Assembly (NCBI RefSeq): GCF_001440395.1
Contig: NZ_LLXZ01000093.1
Coordinates: forward strand, 51,164-87,384
Source: Bradyrhizobium jicamae
Lineage (GTDB): Bacteria; Pseudomonadota; Alphaproteobacteria; Rhizobiales; Xanthobacteraceae
DNA: 36,221 bases
Direction of reading: 5' to 3'
Translations under genes and position numbers: made by a program
Part shown: positions 1-7,635 of the stretch, piece by piece
Position numbering within the stretch: the first letter of the stretch is position 1
Layout: the number at the start of each line of letters is the position of its first letter
Notes under the pieces: generated by a model
What the model was told of the DNA's origin: nothing
What the model saw: only the letters and a program-made list of their open reading frames with translations
Databases searched by the model: none

Positions 1-681
1 GAGCGGAACGGCGCGCTCGGTGAACTTGTCCAGCGTCGGGCCGCGCTCCCGTCCGCCGTTCGAGCCGTCCTCGACGGTGCCGATCAGCGTGTCCCAGATC
101 GCGGTTTCGGTGATGCCGGGATGCAGCGAGTTAACGCGCACACCGTCCTTCGCGGCGGCGCATTCGAGTGCGACCGATTTCGTGAACAGCCGCACACCGC
201 CCTTGGTCGCGCAATAGCCCGAGACGTTCGGCGACGCCTTGATTCCGGCAATCGAGGAAACGTTGATGATGCTACCGCCGCCACTCAACCGCATCAGCGG
301 CAGCGAATGCTTCACGCCGAGAAAGACGCCGTCGAGATTGACGGCCACCTGCCGTTTCCAGTCGGCGAACGCCATGTCGACGACGGGGCCCGAGAGGCCG
401 ATCCCGGCATTGTTGACGAGGACATCGAGCCTGCCGAACCGCGCCTTGATCCCGGCCACGACCGACTGCCAGTCTTCCTCGCGCGTCACGTCGTGGTGGT
501 AATACGCGCACTCGCAGCCGCCGGCGCGCAATTCGCGCAGCAGGCCCTCACCTTTCTCGTCCTGCAAATCCGTCGCGGCGATCTTCGCACCCTCGCGGGC
601 GAGCACCAGCGCGGCGGCTCGCCCGATGCCATTGGCCGCGCCGGTCACCAGAACGACCTTCCCTTCGACACGCCGCGTCAT
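1..681 (-). CDS. SDR family NAD(P)-dependent oxidoreductase (3' end cut by window edge)
   Basis: Reading the minus strand from an ATG at 681 gives 227 codons with no stop before base 1, so the C-terminus lies outside the window. The translation has the classical short-chain dehydrogenase layout: a Rossmann glycine motif TGAANGIG near residue 13, the NNAG motif near residue 90, a catalytic Ser in NVSSIAG, and YxxxK in SGYCATKGG. By family these are soluble oxidoreductases acting on alcohols, sugars or steroid-like substrates, and the substrate cannot be read from the sequence. The gene diverges from a LacI-type regulator, and a perfect LacI-like palindrome lies between the two, so it is probably the regulator's target. 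Family call is secure; substrate unknown. Confidence 0.9.
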   Translation of the reverse strand, partial: MTRRVEGKVVLVTGAANGIGRAAALVLAREGAKIAATDLQDEKGEGLLRELRAGGCECAYYHHDVTREEDWQSVVAGIKARFGRLDVLVNNAGIGLSGPVVDMAFADWKRQVAVNLDGVFLGVKHSLPLMRLSGGGSIINVSSIAGIKASPNVSGYCATKGGVRLFTKSVALECAAAKDGVRVNSLHPGITETAIWDTLIGTVEDGSNGGRERGPTLDKFTERAVPL

Positions 682-764
682 GGCTGGGTCCGTTTCCCGC
701 TTTCAGGCCGTTCGGCCGAGTTGTTGCCGCGCGGGGCGTGACGGTCATTTCGCTGCCCCGTTCT

Positions 765-778
765 TGGAAACGTTTCCA
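765..778. promoter_or_regulatory. LacI-type operator palindrome
   Basis: TGGAAACGTTTCCA is a perfect 14-bp palindrome with the central CG typical of LacI/GalR-family operators. It lies 84 bp upstream of the SDR start (minus strand) and 133 bp upstream of the regulator start (plus strand), so one site could control both divergent genes. That the neighbouring regulator is the protein that binds it is inference. Confidence 0.65.
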
Positions 779-910
779 TACCTTATCCACTAGCTTCGCG
801 CAACTCACATGTTTGAAGCAGTAATATCTTGTATATCGTTCTCAGAATACGTTAGGTTTCGGCGTTGCGCGGGCTTGCGCCTCAAATCTTCGAACGATCG
901 AGATGTCGCG

Positions 911-1975
911 ATGAACAGGGTTCAAGAGGGACCGGTGGCGAAGGGCCGGCGAACACGGCCTGCACGTGCCACCATTCGTGACGTCGCAGCCCAGGCCGGC
1001 GTATCCGTCAGCAGCGTCAGCCGGGTCATGAATGGGGAGCCGCATACCAGCCCGGAACTGCACGCCCGGATCATGCGCGCGGTAAATCGGCTGCGCTTCG
1101 AGCCGCATTCGGCGGCGCAGGCGCTGCGCTCGCGCGAGAGCAAGACGATCGGCTGCATGGTCGCCGACCTCTCCAACCCGCTCTACAGCGAGATGATCAA
1201 CGGCGCGGAGGAAGAGTTGCAGCGCGCCGGCTACGTGCTGATGCTTGCCGCGACCCGCCACGAGGAAGACCGCGAGACCGCGTTCGTCTCGGCGGTGCGC
1301 CGTCGGCGGATGGACGGATTGTTGCTGTTCGCCGGCGACAATGCCCACACCGACTTCACCGGCGCGCTTGCAAACCTGGACCTGCCCTGCGTGGCGATCG
1401 ACCGCGAGGTATCAGGCGTCCCCTCGGTACGTGCGGACCATCGCGGCGGCGGCCTCGAAATCACGCGCTATCTGATCGGCCTCGGCCATCGCCGCATCGC
1501 GCTGCTCACCGGGCGCGCGGCGCTGCTGCCGAGTTCGGAGCGCCTCGCCGGCTATCGCCAGGCCCATGCGGAAGCGAAGCTCGCGGTCGATCCTGATTTG
1601 ATCCGACCGCAGACGCAGGGCTCCAGCATTGCGTTCAGCGACGTCTGCCAGTTGCTGCGGAGCCCCAACCGTCCGACCGCGATCATTACGCTCGGCACGC
1701 ACATGCTGGCAGGCGTGATGGACGCACTCGCCAGCAGCGGTCTCCGCTATCCCGACGACGTGTCGCTGGTGTGCATCGGCGACACCGATCTCGCCCGGCA
1801 TGCGACGCCGGGAATTTCTGCGTTGACCTGGGATCTCGACCAGATGGGTCGGGTTGCCGCCAACATCCTGCTCGACCGTATCAGGGGCGGTGACGAGGCC
1901 AAGAAGATTCGGCCGGTTTACCTGCCGACACGGTTCATCCTGCGGCACTCCGGTGCCACGCCTCGCGCGCCCTGA
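911..1975 (+). CDS. LacI family transcriptional regulator
   Basis: The N-terminal LacI helix-turn-helix reads TIRDVAAQAGVSVSSVSRVMNG, followed by the hinge region (SAAQALRSRESKTIG) and a periplasmic-binding-protein-like effector domain up to TRFILRHSG. Total length is about 354 residues, normal for the family. The open frame extends upstream to 809, but ATG 911 is more sensible. A GTG at 935, preceded by AGAGGG, is an equally plausible start that would remove eight residues. The protein probably senses a small metabolite and represses the divergent SDR gene through the palindrome at 765-778. The TctC gene begins 77 bp downstream on the same strand and may be cotranscribed. Confidence 0.9.
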   Translation: MNRVQEGPVAKGRRTRPARATIRDVAAQAGVSVSSVSRVMNGEPHTSPELHARIMRAVNRLRFEPHSAAQALRSRESKTIGCMVADLSNPLYSEMINGAEEELQRAGYVLMLAATRHEEDRETAFVSAVRRRRMDGLLLFAGDNAHTDFTGALANLDLPCVAIDREVSGVPSVRADHRGGGLEITRYLIGLGHRRIALLTGRAALLPSSERLAGYRQAHAEAKLAVDPDLIRPQTQGSSIAFSDVCQLLRSPNRPTAIITLGTHMLAGVMDALASSGLRYPDDVSLVCIGDTDLARHATPGISALTWDLDQMGRVAANILLDRIRGGDEAKKIRPVYLPTRFILRHSGATPRAP

Positions 1976-2052
1976 CGGCGCGACGATCTCTACGCCCGGC
2001 GAAAAACGTCGGCGACGAACGACCAAAAAAACAAAACCCAGGGAGTGAGTAA

Positions 2053-3021
2053 ATGAAGTTACGCGCGATGATGTTGTCGCTGCTTGCGCTCGCGTCAGTG
2101 GCCTGTTCGGCCCACGCAGATGACACGGCCGATTACCCCTCCAAGAAGATCAAGATGCTGCTGCCGTTCGGGGCCGGTGGTGGCGGCGACGTGCTCGGAC
2201 GGCTGCTCGCCGACCGGATGGGCAAGCGCCTCGGCCAGACCATCTACGTCGAAAACCGCACCGGCGCCGCCGGCACCATCGGTGCGCAGCAGGCGGCGAC
2301 CTCTCCGCCCGACGGTTACACCATTACGATCGGTGGCATGACCACCCACGTGCTGGCACCGGCGGTCTACCCCAACCTGCCCTATAATCCGATCAAGGAT
2401 TTCACCACCATCGGCCGGATCGGAACGTCATCGATCCTGCTTATTGCCACGAAGGATTTTCCCGCCAGCGATCTGCGCGGGCTGACCGAGCTGTCGAAAA
2501 AGGGCGAACCGATCCAGTACGGAAGCTGGGGCGTCGGTTCGACCGGGCACTTCTGCGGTGAAATCCTCTCCCAGAAGGCCGGCGTCCGCCTGCAGCACGT
2601 GCCGTTCAGCGGCGCCGCCAAGCTCGCCAACGACCTGATGGGCGGGCATATCTCGGTCGGGCTGGTCGACATGGCGACCGGCACGCCGCTGGTGAAGGAC
2701 GGCAAGTTGAAGGCGCTTGCAGTATGCGGCGGACGGTCGCCGAGCCTGCCGGACGTTGCGAGCTACAAGGAGCAAGGCGTCGATTTCGAACGAAGCCTGT
2801 CTTGGGTAATGTACGCGCCGGCGGGTGTTCCCGCTCCGGTCGCGCAGAAGATCTCCGCGTCACTGAAGGAGTCGCTGGCCGAGGCCGACATCGCCGAGAA
2901 ACTGCTCGCGCTCGGCATCTCCGTGGACTTCATCGCCGGAGATCAGCAGCGCGACATCAACGCGCGCGACATCGAAGCCTGGAAGCAGGTCGCAAGCGAC
3001 GCCAAGATCGAGGTCAAGTAG
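2053..3021 (+). CDS. Tripartite tricarboxylate transporter substrate-binding protein (Bug/TctC family)
   Basis: A 322-residue exported protein. The signal peptide ends near AHA|DD at about residue 22, and the mature part has the Bug signature (YPSKKIKMLLPFGAGGGGDVLGR, then VENRTGAAGTIG and DGYTI). Proteins of this family sit in the periplasm and bind carboxylates or other small anions, normally for a TctAB membrane partner. No tctA or tctB is present here, so this is an orphan receptor, as is common in Bradyrhizobium-like genomes. The start at 2053 is supported by GGAGTGAG just upstream. Ligand unknown. It may belong to the same pathway as the upstream SDR and LacI genes. Confidence 0.9.
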   Translation: MKLRAMMLSLLALASVACSAHADDTADYPSKKIKMLLPFGAGGGGDVLGRLLADRMGKRLGQTIYVENRTGAAGTIGAQQAATSPPDGYTITIGGMTTHVLAPAVYPNLPYNPIKDFTTIGRIGTSSILLIATKDFPASDLRGLTELSKKGEPIQYGSWGVGSTGHFCGEILSQKAGVRLQHVPFSGAAKLANDLMGGHISVGLVDMATGTPLVKDGKLKALAVCGGRSPSLPDVASYKEQGVDFERSLSWVMYAPAGVPAPVAQKISASLKESLAEADIAEKLLALGISVDFIAGDQQRDINARDIEAWKQVASDAKIEVK

Positions 3022-3036
3022 CGGCACCAACGCAAA

Positions 3037-3063
3037 AGGAGGGTCGAGACAATCGACCCTCCT
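3037..3063 (-). terminator. Intrinsic terminator between tctC-like gene and P450 gene
   Basis: A perfect 11-bp stem (AGGAGGGTCGA / TCGACCCTCCT) with a 5-base loop. Read on the minus strand the stem is followed by TTTT, so it fits best as the P450 terminator. Being symmetric, it may also stop transcription from the convergent plus-strand gene. Confidence 0.75.
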
Positions 3064-3083
3064 CCGGCATCTGTTGATGCGTA

Positions 3084-4304
3084 TCAGCTCGCCTTGCCGA
3101 ACAACATTGGCAACTGGCGCGGGCCGCGCACAGTGCCTTCCGACCATGTGACCTTGCCGGCCGGATCGAGCCGGAAGTCCGGAATTCGCTTCAGCCATTC
3201 CTCGATCGCGACCGTCATTTCCATGCGGGCGAGGTTGGAGCCGACGCAGCGGTGAATGCCGAGACCGAACGCGGCGTGGCGATTTTCCTTGCGGTCGATC
3301 ACCACCTTGTCGGCATCGGTGAACATCGCGGGATCGCGGTTGGCGGCCGGGAACGACAGCAGCACCATGTTGCCGGACTTGACCGGGCAACCGCTGACGG
3401 TCGTCTCCTTCATCACCTCGCGCGCCATCGTCACCGGTGAATAGGCCCGCAGCAGCTCCTCGACCGCAAGCGGCATCAGCTCCGGCTCCTTGACGAGACG
3501 CTCGCGATCATCAGGCGTCTTCGCCAGATGCCACAGCGATGAGCCGATCGCGCTCCAGGTGGTGTCGATGCCCGCAATCAACAGCAGCCGCAGCGAACCC
3601 AGCACGTGCTCGTCCGCCAGCGGATTGCCATCCTTGTCCCTCGCCTTCATCAGCGTCGAGATCAGGTCGTCGGTCGGGTTCTGCTTGCGCTGCTCGAGAT
3701 GGGCGGCGAAATAGCCGGTCATCTCCCTCACCGCCTCCATCAGCGCGTTGTCGTCCTTGATGCCGAGTTCGAGGATGCCGTGAATCCACTTGATGAAGTG
3801 ATCGCCGTCCTTCTCCGGAATCCCGAGCATATGCGCGATCGCCCGCACCGGAACGTGCTTGGTGTAGCGCGCGGCGGCGTCGCATTTGCCGTCGGCAATG
3901 AACTCGTCGATCAGTTCGTTGCAGATCGCGCGCACCCGCGGCTCCAGCTTCTTCATCGCGTCCGGCGTGAACGGCGGCAGCAGCAACTGCTTGGCCGGCT
4001 TGTGCTCGGGCGGGTCGGAAGTGATCGGCGGCGCCCGCGCGGTGATCTCCGGGCGAATGTCACGCACGATGACGCGACGCGAGGAGAAGTGCTCGGTATC
4101 GTAGGCGATTTCCTTCACCGCCTGGTAGGTGGTCGGCATGTAGCAGCCGAGGAACCGCTCGGTGTGAACGACGGGGGAAGCCGCGCGCAGTTGTTCCCAG
4201 ATCGGAAACGGGTTTTCCGTCCAGGTCGGATCGGTGTGATCGAAATCGTTGACCCAGTCGGTGACCGGCGGATGTTCGGGCATGATGCTGGCGGAATCGG
4301 ACAT
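3084..4304 (-). CDS. Cytochrome P450
   Basis: A soluble 406-residue bacterial P450, normal length. It shows the I-helix oxygen-activation motif AGIDTT, the K-helix ExxR in EELLRA, and the haem loop FGLGIHRCVGSN, whose cysteine ligand is about residue 353. There is no membrane anchor. It would hydroxylate a small hydrophobic substrate using electrons from a ferredoxin, and a ferredoxin gene lies 61 bp upstream on the same strand, which supplies that partner. No ferredoxin reductase is visible nearby. The TetR gene diverges from this pair and may control it. The P450 subfamily and substrate cannot be assigned by eye. Confidence 0.95.
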   Translation of the reverse strand: MSDSASIMPEHPPVTDWVNDFDHTDPTWTENPFPIWEQLRAASPVVHTERFLGCYMPTTYQAVKEIAYDTEHFSSRRVIVRDIRPEITARAPPITSDPPEHKPAKQLLLPPFTPDAMKKLEPRVRAICNELIDEFIADGKCDAAARYTKHVPVRAIAHMLGIPEKDGDHFIKWIHGILELGIKDDNALMEAVREMTGYFAAHLEQRKQNPTDDLISTLMKARDKDGNPLADEHVLGSLRLLLIAGIDTTWSAIGSSLWHLAKTPDDRERLVKEPELMPLAVEELLRAYSPVTMAREVMKETTVSGCPVKSGNMVLLSFPAANRDPAMFTDADKVVIDRKENRHAAFGLGIHRCVGSNLARMEMTVAIEEWLKRIPDFRLDPAGKVTWSEGTVRGPRQLPMLFGKAS

Positions 4305-4365
4305 CGGAGCAATTCCTCTGTTTGGTTCGTTCAGATCGTGGTGGATGAAAGATCTCGCGGCCGGA

Positions 4366-4575
4366 TTATTCTTCGGTCACGTCGATGGCAATTTCCGGAC
4401 AGTTGCTCTGGGCGAGCCAGGCCTTGTCTTCCAGGTGCTCAGGCACCGAGCCGTCGCCGACTTCGTGCGCGTTGCCGAATTCGTCGAGATCGAACAGTTC
4501 GGGCGCAAGTGATTTGCAACGCGCGTGTCCCTGACATTTGTCCTGGTCGACGCGGATTTTCAGCTTTCCGGCCAT
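4366..4575 (-). CDS. P450-associated small ferredoxin, CxxHxxC type (probably [3Fe-4S])
   Basis: A 69-residue ferredoxin with cluster ligands Cys14, Cys20 and Cys59 (CQGHARC ... NCPEIAI). His17 sits where a fourth cluster cysteine is found in [4Fe-4S] relatives. Known P450-linked ferredoxins of actinobacteria and alphaproteobacteria with a non-Cys residue here carry [3Fe-4S] or tunable clusters. It starts at ATG 4575, preceded by AAGGGGA, and the P450 gene follows on the same strand, so the two form an electron-donor/oxygenase pair. The cluster type is inference from the motif. Confidence 0.92.
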   Translation of the reverse strand: MAGKLKIRVDQDKCQGHARCKSLAPELFDLDEFGNAHEVGDGSVPEHLEDKAWLAQSNCPEIAIDVTEE

Positions 4576-4658
4576 CGCAGCGTTCCCCTTTATGTGGCGC
4601 GTTTTGTCTCGCGCTGCCTTCTTGCGGCACGTCGACGCTAGCTCGCCGGCGCACCGCG

Positions 4659-4713
4659 AAGTTATATCGTATTACATTCGTGTTGCCGTTGTGCTGTCAA
4701 GGCAAAAGTTATA
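4659..4713. promoter_or_regulatory. Divergent ferredoxin/TetR promoter region with repeated AAGTTATA
   Basis: The 152-bp gap between the ferredoxin and TetR starts contains AAGTTATA twice in the same orientation (4659-4666 and 4706-4713). They could be paired operator half-sites or AT-rich promoter elements. No clean palindrome was found, so this is a weak call. Confidence 0.25.
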
Positions 4714-4727
4714 GATCATGGAACTGA

Positions 4728-5366
4728 ATGCCGCCGCGACCCGCACGAAAAGCGCTCAATACCTATCACCATGGGGATCTCCGTGATGCCCTGGTTCAGG
4801 CCGCATTGCATGAGGTCGAACTCGGCGGTCCCGAAGCGATCAGCATCAGCGCACTTGCCAAGAAGCTCGGGGTCTCGCAGCCGGCGCCCTACAAGCATTT
4901 TGCCGATCGTGAGACGCTCCTGACGGCCGTCACGGCCGAAGCATTCCGGCAGTTCTCGGCCATGATGCGCGCGGCGATCGAAAAGCCGTCGAAGCAGTCG
5001 AAGCTGTCGCGCTTTGCCCAGCTCACGCTCGATTTCGGGCTGCGCCGCAACGGCATCTATCGCCTGATGTTCGCCTCGCGAACCATGGCCTGCGCGCCGA
5101 AGGGCAGCGAGTTGCACAGCGCGGCCATCGAGACGTTCGAACTGCTGGTGGAAGCGCTGGAGGCGCCCGCCGTGGGTCTGTTGCGCGAGCGCAGCGCGCT
5201 GAAGATCTGGGCTTCGCTGCACGGCGTAGTCATGCTTGCCGAACAGGGATTGCTCACCGGCCAGCTTGCCCATGTCAGCCGGGAAGAACTGGTCGAGGAC
5301 ATCGTGCAGGAAACCAAGCTCGCGCTGTCGGTCGCGATAGAAGCCAGCGGCAAGACCAGCCAATGA
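4728..5366 (+). CDS. TetR/AcrR family transcriptional regulator
   Basis: A 212-residue regulator. The N-terminal TetR helix-turn-helix spans roughly residues 12-60 (YHHGDLRDALVQAAL, then SISALAKKLGVSQPAPYKHF). The C-terminal half is of the WHG-like effector-binding class seen in TetR proteins with this YxHGDLR start. It diverges from the ferredoxin-P450 pair, the usual layout for a repressor of an oxygenase. It also overlaps nhaA by 4 bases (ATGA at 5363-5366), so the two are translationally coupled. The effector is unknown, and whether it regulates the P450, nhaA or both cannot be told from sequence. Confidence 0.9.
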   Translation: MPPRPARKALNTYHHGDLRDALVQAALHEVELGGPEAISISALAKKLGVSQPAPYKHFADRETLLTAVTAEAFRQFSAMMRAAIEKPSKQSKLSRFAQLTLDFGLRRNGIYRLMFASRTMACAPKGSELHSAAIETFELLVEALEAPAVGLLRERSALKIWASLHGVVMLAEQGLLTGQLAHVSREELVEDIVQETKLALSVAIEASGKTSQ

Positions 5367-6547
5367 CAGTCAAGGTTCCGGCATTCGAGGGTCCCGACAA
5401 TACGGGTCTCTATGGCGGCGCCGTCCTCGCGCTGGCCGCCATCGCGGCGCTCGTCGTTGCAAACTCGCCGTTCGGACCGGACTATGAGGCGCTGCTGCGG
5501 ACGACCGGTGAGGTCCGGATCGGATCGATCGGACTGAGCAAGACCATCGATCACTGGGTCAATGACGGCTTGATGGCCGTGTTCTTTCTGATGGTCGGGC
5601 TCGAAATCAAGCGCGAGGTGATCGAGGGCGCGCTGTCGAGCGCAAAGCAGGCGGCATTACCCGTGATCGCCGCGTTCGGCGGCTTTGTCACCCCGGCCGC
5701 GATCTTTGCCGCGATCAACTGGGGCGACGCACAGGCGTTGCGCGGATGGGCCATACCGGCGGCCACCGACATCGCCTTTGCGCTGGGCGTCTGCGCCATG
5801 CTGGGACGCAAGGTGCCGGCGTCGCTGAGGGCGTTTCTGTTGGCGCTCGCAATCATCGACGACCTGATGGCCATCGTCGTCATCGCGATCTTTTATACCG
5901 CCAATCTCTCGGTTCTGGCGCTGGCGCTCGGTGGGCTTGGCGTTGCCGCGCTCGCAATCCTGAACCTCCTGGATGTGCGCCGGCCATCGTTCTATCTCAT
6001 CGTCGGCTTGTTCACCTGGGTCTGCGTGCTCGAATCCGGTGTGCATGCGACGCTGGCCGGCGTCGCCGTCGGGCTCGCGATGCCGCTGACCAGGCGCGAC
6101 GGGCGTAGCCTGCTCGAAGATACCGAACACGCGCTCAGGCCGTGGGTCATTTTCGCCATCGTTCCGATCTTCGCTTTCGCCAATGCTGGCGTGTCGCTTC
6201 ACGGCGTGACCCTTTCGCATCTGGCTGCTCCGATACCGCTCGGAATCATCGCGGGGCTTTTCATCGGCAAGCAGATCGGGGTGTTCGGTGCTTCGCTGCT
6301 TGCGATCCGGCTCGGCCTGGCTGCCATGCCGGAAGGGACGACGACGGCAAAGCTCTATGCAATGGCCATTCTGACCGGTATCGGATTCACGATGAGCCTC
6401 TTCATCGGAACGCTCGCCTTCGACGATGCGACTGTCCTGAAGCAGGTCCGGCTCGGTGTCCTCGCGGCATCCCTGCTGTCCGGCATCGTGGCGGCGGTGA
6501 TGTTTTCGATCATTGGCAAATCAAGCGAGCCCTCCCCCGAGCGATGA
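5363..6547 (+). CDS. nhaA: Na+/H+ antiporter NhaA
   Basis: A 394-residue inner-membrane protein with about 12 hydrophobic segments and the NhaA hallmarks: GLEIKRE (pH-sensor Glu near residue 81), AATDIAFALG (TD of the discontinuous helix, near 135), and the ion-binding Asp pair in LAIIDDLMA (near 166-167). NhaA exchanges 2 H+ in for 1 Na+ or Li+ out and supports growth under salt and alkaline stress. Its ATG overlaps the TetR stop, so it depends at least partly on the TetR transcript, an unusual neighbour for this housekeeping transporter. Length and motifs are complete. Confidence 0.96.
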   Translation: MTVKVPAFEGPDNTGLYGGAVLALAAIAALVVANSPFGPDYEALLRTTGEVRIGSIGLSKTIDHWVNDGLMAVFFLMVGLEIKREVIEGALSSAKQAALPVIAAFGGFVTPAAIFAAINWGDAQALRGWAIPAATDIAFALGVCAMLGRKVPASLRAFLLALAIIDDLMAIVVIAIFYTANLSVLALALGGLGVAALAILNLLDVRRPSFYLIVGLFTWVCVLESGVHATLAGVAVGLAMPLTRRDGRSLLEDTEHALRPWVIFAIVPIFAFANAGVSLHGVTLSHLAAPIPLGIIAGLFIGKQIGVFGASLLAIRLGLAAMPEGTTTAKLYAMAILTGIGFTMSLFIGTLAFDDATVLKQVRLGVLAASLLSGIVAAVMFSIIGKSSEPSPER

Positions 6548-6648
6548 GGCGTCCGGTGAGACCATGACGGGTCGCGGCGCAAACGTGTCACACTGGCAAC
6601 GAGATTGCAGCCTGCGTCGTGGGGCCTGCTTGAATTACGGACCGGCAG

Positions 6649-7617
6649 ATGATCAGCTTTTTCGGTCATGGGCATCGCCGCTTGAACACGAATCCTGCCA
6701 AATCCGCTACGGATCTCCGTCTGGAGCTTGCACGACCCTGGTCCGCGAGAAGCATCGCGTTGGGCGTCTTGGCCTCGCTATGTTTCTTCGGCGCGGCATT
6801 TGCAGAGGACGAAGGCGACGATGAGGAGGATACGGCCGCCAAGCCGACCCTGCCGAACGTCTATCTCGATATGAGAACCATCTATTCGACGCTGCCTGCC
6901 GGCACGCTCTCGATCGGATTCAGCGCGCCGCCATTGCTGTCGACGCTGGCGAACCTTTCCTCGCTTCGCACCGCGACCTTCCCGTCGAGCCAAAGCCTCT
7001 CGGTCGATCTGCCGTTGACGGTCGATGTCAACGAGTGGCTCTCGGTCTATGGCGGCGTGAGCGGGGTCACCTCACAGGCGGGCGCCGATCCCTGGACCAA
7101 TTTCACGATCTACAGTTTTACCATGGGCTTCCAGGCCGATCTCTATCAGCAGAATGGCGGCATGTTTCCGACCATTACCATTCAATCCAATGCGACGCGG
7201 TCGACTTCGACGACGCCATTGGCCACGACGGCCTACAACACCATCCTCGAGGCGAACTATGCGCTGGATGCGGACGAAACGCGCGGGCTGCTCGCCGGCG
7301 CGCAATACACCAGGGTTCTGGTCGATACCCCGCTCGCCCGCGTCAGTCCCGATATCATGGGCTATGTCGGCGGCTACTATCAGTGGGACAACAACTGGAT
7401 ATTCACCGGCCGCGTCGGCGTGCAGTCCTTTGGCGGCGCACAGCTTTTGAACCTGACGCCGTTTCCCGCATTCACGCAGCCGATTCTGCGGCTCGACCTC
7501 GATCGCTTGGACGACGACGACAATCGCCTGTTCGGCATCACCGCGCAGATCGCATGGACGCCGAAGCCTTCCTATCAGCTGACGCTGCGAACGCCGCTTT
7601 ACGCGATCAAGAACTAG
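6649..7617 (+). CDS. Exported protein of unknown function, beta-barrel-like
   Basis: 322 residues. A hydrophobic segment (SIALGVLASLCFFGAAFA, about residues 35-52) ending in AFA|ED looks like a signal peptide with a long N-region. A very acidic patch (EDEGDDEEDT) follows, then alternating hydrophobic/polar strands rich in Tyr, Thr and Gly, typical of an outer-membrane barrel or related envelope protein. No enzyme motif was recognised. The long N-region makes the start uncertain; no better ATG is evident in frame. It lies 101 bp after nhaA on the same strand and converges on nasA with only 18 bp between the stops. Function not assigned. Confidence 0.7.
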   Translation: MISFFGHGHRRLNTNPAKSATDLRLELARPWSARSIALGVLASLCFFGAAFAEDEGDDEEDTAAKPTLPNVYLDMRTIYSTLPAGTLSIGFSAPPLLSTLANLSSLRTATFPSSQSLSVDLPLTVDVNEWLSVYGGVSGVTSQAGADPWTNFTIYSFTMGFQADLYQQNGGMFPTITIQSNATRSTSTTPLATTAYNTILEANYALDADETRGLLAGAQYTRVLVDTPLARVSPDIMGYVGGYYQWDNNWIFTGRVGVQSFGGAQLLNLTPFPAFTQPILRLDLDRLDDDDNRLFGITAQIAWTPKPSYQLTLRTPLYAIKN

Positions 7618-7635
7618 CGGCGCGCGGAGCCGGCT

